Part shown: in pieces, positions 6,651 to 10,896 of the stretch
Layout: the number at the start of each line of letters is the position of its first letter
Position numbering within the stretch: the first letter of the stretch is position 1
Source of the DNA: Faecalimonas sp.
Lineage (GTDB): Bacteria > Bacillota_A > Clostridia > Lachnospirales > Lachnospiraceae
Direction of reading: 5' to 3'
Assembly: GCA_026169575.1 (NCBI GenBank)
Contig: JAPFCT010000081.1
Coordinates: 1 to 10,896, forward strand
Length of the DNA stretch: 10,896 bases
The notes under the pieces: generated by a model
The model's database searches: none
What the model was told of the DNA's origin: nothing
Seen by the model: only the letters and a program-made list of their open reading frames with translations
Program-made: the position numbers and the translations under genes

Positions 6651-6670
6651 TACAATACAATTACGGCGCT

Positions 6671-6699
6671 ATTGTAGCATGCATGCTTCTGAAAAGCAA
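6671..6699 (-). promoter_or_regulatory. Promoter for the panT-coaX-truA operon
   Basis: On the minus strand: TTGCTT (6694-6699), a 17-nt spacer, and TACAAT (6671-6676) preceded by TGC as an extended -10. Transcription would start near 6664. Confidence 0.75.
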
Positions 6700-6715
6700 T
6701 AAAACAATGATTTTC

Positions 6716-6745
6716 TGTGCAGGCTCCCTCCAGATGTGTTACAAT
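6716..6745 (+). promoter_or_regulatory. Promoter for coaBC
   Basis: TACAAT at 6740-6745 is preceded by TGT, an extended -10. A weak -35 (TGTGCA, 6716-6721) sits 18 nt upstream. The predicted leader is about 30 nt. A dyad overlaps the -10 element. Confidence 0.65.
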
Positions 6746-6766
6746 CAGTAACAGAAACTTACTGAT
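6737..6766. promoter_or_regulatory. Candidate operator: three alternating TTAC/GTAA half-sites
   Basis: TGTTAC-N5-GTAACA (6737-6753) is a perfect six-base dyad lying over the coaBC -10. It shares its right arm with a second perfect dyad, ATCAGTAA-N7-TTACTGAT (6744-6766). The result is TTAC, GTAA, TTAC half-sites spaced 5 and 7 bases apart over the -10 and transcription start. The left arms lie upstream of the predicted start, so an RNA hairpin is unlikely and a protein-binding site is the better reading. The cognate regulator is unknown. Confidence 0.5.
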
Positions 6767-6781
6767 ATTGGAGGAACCAAC

Positions 6782-8002
6782 ATGTTAAAAGGAAAAACAG
6801 TCATACTCGGAGTTACCGGAAGCATCGCCGCGTATAAGATCGCCAACCTCGCCAGCATGCTTTCCAAGCTGCACTGCGATGTCCATGTGTTGATGACGCA
6901 GAATGCGACCAACTTTATCCATCCGATCACATTTGAGACACTGACAAACAATAAATGTATCGTCGACACATTCGACCGGAACTTTCAGTACAATGTCGAG
7001 CATGTATCACTTGCCAAACGTGCCGATGTCGTGCTGATCGCCCCTGCAACTGCCAATGTCATTGCCAAACTCGCCTATGGGCTTGCCGATGATATGCTCA
7101 CAACAACTGTCCTCGCCTGCACTTGTAAGAAAATCGTTGCCCCGGCAATGAATACAAATATGTACCGCAATGCGATCACGCAGGACAATCTTGACAGATT
7201 ACGCCGGTTCGATTTTGAAGTGATCACTCCGGCGACCGGAATGCTCGCCTGCAAAGATATCGGGGAAGGAAAACTCCCGGATGAACAGACGCTGCTCAAC
7301 TACATTCTGCGGGAAATCGCGATGGAAAAAGATATGAAAGGGCTGAACGTACTCGTGACTGCCGGAGCAACGCAGGAAGCGATCGATCCCGTCCGCTATA
7401 TCACCAACCATTCCACCGGAAAAATGGGCTATGCACTCGCGCGGGACTGCATGCTGCGCGGAGCCAGCGTCACCCTCGTAAGCGGCCAAAGCGCACTGAC
7501 TCCGCCTCCGTTTACGAATGTGGTCTCTGTCACATCCGCAAAAGACATGTTCAATGCAGTCACAGAGCATGCCGCAGAGCAGGATATCATCATCAAGGCT
7601 GCCGCAGTCGCAGACTACCGCCCGGCCAGCATTGCCACAGAAAAGATGAAAAAGAAAGACGATGCGCTCTCCATCGAACTGGAACGCACCGATGATATTT
7701 TAAAATATCTCGGGGAACACAAACAACCGCACCAGTTCCTCTGCGGATTTTCCATGGAGACAGAACATATGCTGGAAAATTCCAGAAAAAAACTGGAAAA
7801 GAAACACCTTGATATGATCGTTGCAAACAATCTGAAACAAGCCGGTGCAGGATTTGGAACAGATACAAACATCGTGACCATGATCACCCCGCAGGAGGAA
7901 ATCGCACTGGAACTGCTGTCCAAAGAGGATGCAGCACACGCAATCGTCGAACAGATCCTGAAACTCCGGGCAACAGATGAAGTGATCCAGACACAGCGTT
8001 AG
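6782..8002 (+). CDS. coaBC: Bifunctional phosphopantothenoylcysteine decarboxylase / phosphopantothenate-cysteine ligase
   Basis: Joins cysteine to 4'-phosphopantothenate (CoaB) and decarboxylates the product to 4'-phosphopantetheine (CoaC) in CoA synthesis. The protein has 406 residues. The N-terminal flavoprotein CoaC domain covers about 1-185: GVTGSIAAYK at 10-19, catalytic His74 (NVEHVSLAKRAD), PAMNTNMY at 121-128, and Cys157 in GMLACKDIGEG, the cysteine of the substrate-covering flap. The C-terminal CoaB domain covers about 188-400: VTAGATQEAIDPVR at 192-205, ITNHSTGKMG at 207-216 with Asn209, KAAAVADYRP at 272-281, and the KMKKKDD lysine loop at 288-294. GGAGG at 6770-6774 is seven bases before the ATG. 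It is transcribed alone, divergently from panT-coaX, and ends in a strong terminator. The GKLPD following the flap replaces the more usual GRMPE-type sequence. Confidence 0.97.
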   Translation: MLKGKTVILGVTGSIAAYKIANLASMLSKLHCDVHVLMTQNATNFIHPITFETLTNNKCIVDTFDRNFQYNVEHVSLAKRADVVLIAPATANVIAKLAYGLADDMLTTTVLACTCKKIVAPAMNTNMYRNAITQDNLDRLRRFDFEVITPATGMLACKDIGEGKLPDEQTLLNYILREIAMEKDMKGLNVLVTAGATQEAIDPVRYITNHSTGKMGYALARDCMLRGASVTLVSGQSALTPPPFTNVVSVTSAKDMFNAVTEHAAEQDIIIKAAAVADYRPASIATEKMKKKDDALSIELERTDDILKYLGEHKQPHQFLCGFSMETEHMLENSRKKLEKKHLDMIVANNLKQAGAGFGTDTNIVTMITPQEEIALELLSKEDAAHAIVEQILKLRATDEVIQTQR

Positions 8003-8027
8003 AAAAGCCAAAATTTGCTATCTGATC

Positions 8028-8095
8028 AAAAAATGGAAGGCTGCCGCAGATGTTCTTCTCTGAAAGAACAGTCTGTGGCAGCCTTCCACTTTTTT
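8028..8095. terminator. Bidirectional terminator shared by coaBC and the MATE-MFS operon
   Basis: A 17-bp stem (8034-8050 with 8072-8088, one G-T pair) continues after a one-base bulge into an inner TGTTCTT/AAGAACA stem. It is flanked by six A on the left and six T on the right, so each strand has a U-tract after the hairpin. The right T-run overlaps the stop codon of the MFS gene. Confidence 0.93.
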
Positions 8096-9299
8096 AATAA
8101 CCTGCTTTATTTTTCTGATGCAGGAACTTTGTCATAAGAAAGATTCCGCCGATCAGCACTGCTGGAAAGATGACTGCCGCCAAAAGGCCTGCCTGCAGTA
8201 CATTTCCCGCCTGCTCCGATACGACGCCGACAACCGCCGGCCCAAGTGAACACCCAAGATCCCCTGCCAGTGCAAAAAATGCAAACATCGCTGTTCCGCC
8301 GGTCGGACATGCCGCTGACCCAAGGCTGAATACGCCCGGCCACATGATCCCGACTGAAAAGCCGCACAGACCACAGCCTACAAGAGAGAGTACCGGCAGC
8401 GGCGCAAACACTGCAAGCAAATAGCTGCACACACACAGCAGACTGCTTCTTACCAGCATTTTCTTTAAATTCACACGTGCACTATATTTCCCATAGAGAA
8501 GCCTTGCCGTCCCCATCAGGATCGAGAAGCAGCAAGGTCCTGCCAGATCCCCGGCTGTCTTGGAAACTTTCAGACCTGCCTCCGCAAATACCGATGCCCA
8601 CTGGCTCATCGCCTGCTCAGATGCCCCGGAGCATACCATCAGCAAAATAAACACCCAGAATAGCTTCATCGAGAATAACTGTTTTACCGACATGCCCTCG
8701 TCTTCTTCCACAATCTTATACATAGGAACCTGCGAATAATAAATCGCATTGCATGCCGGAAGAATTGCCCATAAGCAGGTCAGTATCCGCCAGTTCCCAA
8801 TCCCTGCAAACTGAAAATACATGGTGGACAATAACGCCACGCCGACGCTTCCCCAGCAGTAAAAAGAATGGAGCACGCTCATCATTCCTTCCTTGTTCTC
8901 CGTCGGACATGCCTCGACGATCGGACTGACAAGTACCTCCAGCAGCCCTCCGCCGATTGCATAGATCGTGACCGACAACAGTATTCCTGCATAATGATTT
9001 CCCATAACATCCGGCAAAAAAGACAGACTGACAAGCCCTGCCGACGCTGTCACATGTGCCGCAACAATGCAGATCCGGTATCCGATCTTATCGACAAACC
9101 GCACTGCAAACAGATCCACAAGCAGCTGGATCCCAAAATTAACCGACACAAGCAGCGCGATCTGCTCCAGGGAGATCCCATAGCTTTTCTGAAATGTCAG
9201 AAACAACAGCGGCGCAAAATTGTTGACGACCGCCTGCGTCACATATCCGAGATAACTGGCATAAATCGTATGCCTGTAATTTTTCCGTATCTGATTCAT
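8094..9299 (-). CDS. Major facilitator superfamily transporter
   Basis: A 401-residue integral membrane protein with about twelve hydrophobic segments in two halves, separated by a charged loop near 190-212 (MYKIVEEDEGMSVKQ). The loop after segment 2, DLFAVRFVDKIGYR at 62-75, is a variant of the MFS motif A. The EVLVSPIVEACP segment at 121-132 and the following HSFYCWG at 144-150 recall the fucose-permease-like (FHS) branch, so sugar uptake is possible; drug or metabolite efflux cannot be excluded. The substrate cannot be read from the sequence. The ATG is seven bases past the MATE stop codon, and the AGAGGA ribosome site overlaps the end of the MATE gene, so translation is probably coupled. 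It is the second gene of a two-gene operon ending at the shared terminator. Confidence 0.88.
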   Translation of the reverse strand: MNQIRKNYRHTIYASYLGYVTQAVVNNFAPLLFLTFQKSYGISLEQIALLVSVNFGIQLLVDLFAVRFVDKIGYRICIVAAHVTASAGLVSLSFLPDVMGNHYAGILLSVTIYAIGGGLLEVLVSPIVEACPTENKEGMMSVLHSFYCWGSVGVALLSTMYFQFAGIGNWRILTCLWAILPACNAIYYSQVPMYKIVEEDEGMSVKQLFSMKLFWVFILLMVCSGASEQAMSQWASVFAEAGLKVSKTAGDLAGPCCFSILMGTARLLYGKYSARVNLKKMLVRSSLLCVCSYLLAVFAPLPVLSLVGCGLCGFSVGIMWPGVFSLGSAACPTGGTAMFAFFALAGDLGCSLGPAVVGVVSEQAGNVLQAGLLAAVIFPAVLIGGIFLMTKFLHQKNKAGY

Positions 9300-9306
9300 C
9301 TCTGTT

Positions 9307-10650
9307 TCATCCTCTCAACTTCTTCATATAGAGCAAAAATCCAATGAGCAGACAGATTCCCTTTAAAATACTGGAGATCGTAATACTCCACCAGATTCCG
9401 TTCAGTCCAAGCACTGTCGAAGTCAAAAGCATTGCCATTGGGATTCTTGCCGTGGTCAGAACTACACTGACAACCGATGGCGGTAGTGTCTTCCCAAGAC
9501 CTGCAAACGCGCCTCCCGTTGTGATCTCCGCACACATGAACAACTGGGAATATCCTAAAATTCTGAGGTAATCAACTCCCATCGGCAATATCTTCTCATC
9601 CGGGATAAAGATCCGGAAGATCACTTCCGGACATCCGATCAGAAGGATCGTGCAGAAGATCCCCCACACGGTGACAACTCCCATCGCGATCCGGTATCCT
9701 TTCTTCACACGTCTGAGATTGTCCGCTCCATAGTTTTGCGCTACAAAAGAATTTACCGCGGCAGCAAACCCTTCGGCAGTCATCCAGGAGATTGACTCAA
9801 TCTGTGATCCTACCTTCTGCACCGCCACCGCCGAATCTCCAAACCCTGCGATCAGACGCGCAATGATCATCGAGATTGCCGTAAAGATCATACTCTGCAC
9901 AGCGCTTGGCAGACCGATTTTGATCAGAAGCAGCATATGCTCTCTGTGGATCCCGGATAAGATTCTGACCTTTCGGAAGACTGTTTCCTCATGTAGCGCT
10001 GACCATACAAACATTACCGTCACAACTGCCTGTGCAAGAACGGTCGCCACCGCCGCCCCGAGCACTCCCATGTGCGGGATCGGTCCGGCGCCAAAGATCA
10101 GCAGTGGATCCAGAATAATATTCATAAGAAGCCCAACTGCAGTCGCCATAAAAGAAATCCTGCTGTTTCCCATCGCAGTCATGATCCCGGTAAAAATCTG
10201 ATTCAAAAAGGAGAAGATCACTCCCCCGCAGGTTACCTGCAGATAGATTTTTGCGTCCGCGATCACCTGCTGGCTGTTCAGATGGAAGAACCCGATCAAA
10301 GGTCCTGCAAACAGCACTGCCGCCAGACCATAAATAACCCCAAATAAAATACCAAGCTGCAGCGCACTTTTCGTAAATCCTGCCGCTTCCTCATAATCTT
10401 TTGCTCCGATCGCATGTGCTGTCTTTACCTGCCCGCCCATTTTCGCAAGGGTTGCAAGTCCATTCGCAAGCCACATGTACATTCCCGCAGCGCCGACTGC
10501 CGCCACCGCGTCACTGCTGATCCTTCCGATCCAGATCATATCCGTCATATTGTAAGCCATCTGTACAAGCGAAGTAGCCATGATCGGAAGGGCAAGTTTT
10601 GTCAGTGATGGGAAAATCGGTCCCTCCAACAGATTCACACTCTTTTTCAT
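9307..10650 (-). CDS. MATE family efflux transporter
   Basis: A 447-residue multidrug and toxin extrusion (MATE) family antiporter in the cell membrane, of normal length, with two MatE repeats of about six segments each. The first repeat starts LTKLALPIMATSLVQ and has the characteristic NMTDMIWIGRISSDAVAAVG at 34-53. The second repeat begins near 235 and includes the IESISWMTAEGFAAAVNS stretch and VAQNYGA, mirroring the first half. Family members export cationic drugs, dyes or metabolites using Na+ or H+ gradients; no substrate can be assigned here. The ATG follows a GGAAGGA purine stretch. It is the first gene of an operon with the MFS gene, read from the promoter at 10695-10722. Just upstream is an imperfect tandem repeat that could be a control site. 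Confidence 0.94.
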   Translation of the reverse strand: MKKSVNLLEGPIFPSLTKLALPIMATSLVQMAYNMTDMIWIGRISSDAVAAVGAAGMYMWLANGLATLAKMGGQVKTAHAIGAKDYEEAAGFTKSALQLGILFGVIYGLAAVLFAGPLIGFFHLNSQQVIADAKIYLQVTCGGVIFSFLNQIFTGIMTAMGNSRISFMATAVGLLMNIILDPLLIFGAGPIPHMGVLGAAVATVLAQAVVTVMFVWSALHEETVFRKVRILSGIHREHMLLLIKIGLPSAVQSMIFTAISMIIARLIAGFGDSAVAVQKVGSQIESISWMTAEGFAAAVNSFVAQNYGADNLRRVKKGYRIAMGVVTVWGIFCTILLIGCPEVIFRIFIPDEKILPMGVDYLRILGYSQLFMCAEITTGGAFAGLGKTLPPSVVSVVLTTARIPMAMLLTSTVLGLNGIWWSITISSILKGICLLIGFLLYMKKLRG

Positions 10651-10694
10651 TCCTTTTGTTCCTTCCTTTTCTCTTTTACAATGATATCCTCACA

Positions 10695-10722
10695 ATTTTA
10701 CCACACTCCTACAAGAAAGCAA
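10695..10722 (-). promoter_or_regulatory. Promoter for the MATE-MFS operon
   Basis: On the minus strand: TTGCTT (10717-10722), a 16-nt spacer, and TAAAAT (10695-10700) preceded by TGG as an extended -10. The leader is about 38 nt. Confidence 0.7.
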
Positions 10723-10727
10723 CTGTT

Positions 10728-10771
10728 TTCTCCGGCAAAAAAAGTCCACTTCTCCGACGAAAAAAGCCAGT
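10728..10771. repeat. Imperfect 22-bp tandem direct repeat upstream of the MATE promoter
   Basis: Two adjoining units (10728-10749 and 10750-10771) each begin TTCTCCG and contain a run of at least six A followed by G. They agree at 16 of 22 positions. The first unit starts five bases upstream of the predicted -35, and the second runs into the left arm of the neighbouring terminator. Confidence 0.55.
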
Positions 10772-10818
10772 GGTGCTGACAAGTGTGTTACTTTTTTGTC
10801 TGCCGCCACTGGCTTTTT
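10760..10818. terminator. Terminator-like hairpin near the right edge
   Basis: GCCAGTGG (10766-10773) pairs with CCACTGGC (10806-10813), with an inner GACAA/TTGTC pairing (10778-10782 with 10796-10800). It is flanked by six A on the left and five T on the right. Since the MATE operon starts to its left, it most likely ends a minus-strand gene lying to the right, with the U-tract at 10765-10760. It can also work in the plus direction. Confidence 0.7.
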
Positions 10819-10847
10819 ATTCTGTTTTTTATTTTTTTATGTTTCTT

Positions 10848-10896
10848 TTATGCTGTTTTCCCCTGCAATAAAAGTCTCAGAATGCTGCTTTTGTTC
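10848..10896 (-). CDS. Possible C-terminal tail of a gene beyond the right edge
   Basis: One minus-strand frame reads 15 residues (NKSSILRLLLQGKTA) to a TAA at 10848-10850, a short distance before the terminator at 10760-10818. A second frame is also open, to a stop at 10837-10839, so the frame is not certain. The product cannot be recognised. The main support is the terminator, which needs a minus-strand gene to its right. Confidence 0.25.
   Translation of the reverse strand, partial: NKSSILRLLLQGKTA

Noticed and set aside
6602..6655. A longer N-terminus for the ECF S subunit
   Set aside because: It would translate through the leader hairpin and the AAGGAGG ribosome site. The extra residues are basic and not membrane-like.
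6744..6766. RNA hairpin or attenuator in the coaBC leader
   Set aside because: The left arm overlaps the -10 and lies before the predicted transcript start, so it would not be in the RNA; a DNA operator fits better.
1..10896. A new defence, mobile or biosynthetic system
   Set aside because: All twelve main genes belong to known, mostly housekeeping or transport families. No transposase, integrase, nuclease-effector pair, CRISPR repeat, tRNA edge or flanking direct repeats were seen.

Overview
This window looks like an ordinary chromosomal stretch from a Clostridia-type Firmicute (Bacillota), probably Lachnospiraceae. That placement is an inference from strong AGGAGG-type ribosome sites, TTGxxx/TATAAT-like promoters, a type III pantothenate kinase next to an ECF-type vitamin transporter subunit, and the overall flavour of the proteins; no rRNA or other marker gene is present to confirm it. 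The window is densely coded: twelve recognisable protein genes, one of them cut by the left edge, plus a possible gene tail at the right edge. No stretch longer than about 245 bases lacks a gene. I see no tRNA, rRNA, CRISPR array, insertion sequence, phage gene or attachment site.

Left region (1-2421). A minus-strand pair, a small HD-domain alarmone hydrolase followed by a cytoplasmic L-asparaginase that runs off the window, is read from a good promoter near 1505-1532. Divergent from it is a single plus-strand short-chain dehydrogenase/reductase. It is FabG-like, but its active-site region resembles the YmfI (EF-P 5-aminopentanone reductase) subgroup. It ends in a perfect 15-bp hairpin that includes its own stop codon.

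Central region (2438-8095). A minus-strand run of six closely spaced genes starts at a strong promoter near 6671-6699: a PanT-like ECF pantothenate uptake subunit, coaX, truA, exodeoxyribonuclease III, an isochorismatase-family cysteine hydrolase and a GrpB/UPF0157 protein. Divergent from it across a 180-bp regulatory region is coaBC. Together these supply pantothenate uptake (PanT plus a shared ECF module encoded elsewhere), phosphorylation (CoaX), and cysteine addition with decarboxylation (CoaBC), that is, the route from external pantothenate to 4'-phosphopantetheine. The later enzymes CoaD and CoaE are not in the window. The intergenic region holds two facing extended -10 promoters and three alternating TTAC/GTAA half-sites over the coaBC start region, a candidate operator. 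The last gene of the run, grpB, belongs to a family found fused to dephospho-CoA kinase in Actinobacteria, so its position here is suggestive.

Right region (8094-10896). A two-gene minus-strand operon encodes a MATE exporter and a major facilitator transporter. It shares a bidirectional terminator with coaBC. Upstream of its promoter lie an imperfect 22-bp tandem repeat and a terminator-like hairpin, probably ending a minus-strand gene that lies mostly beyond the window.

I find no clearly undescribed multi-gene system. The best leads are the candidate CoA operator, the linkage of GrpB and a cysteine hydrolase to pantothenate genes, the YmfI-like reductase, and the stand-alone alarmone hydrolase paired with asparaginase.
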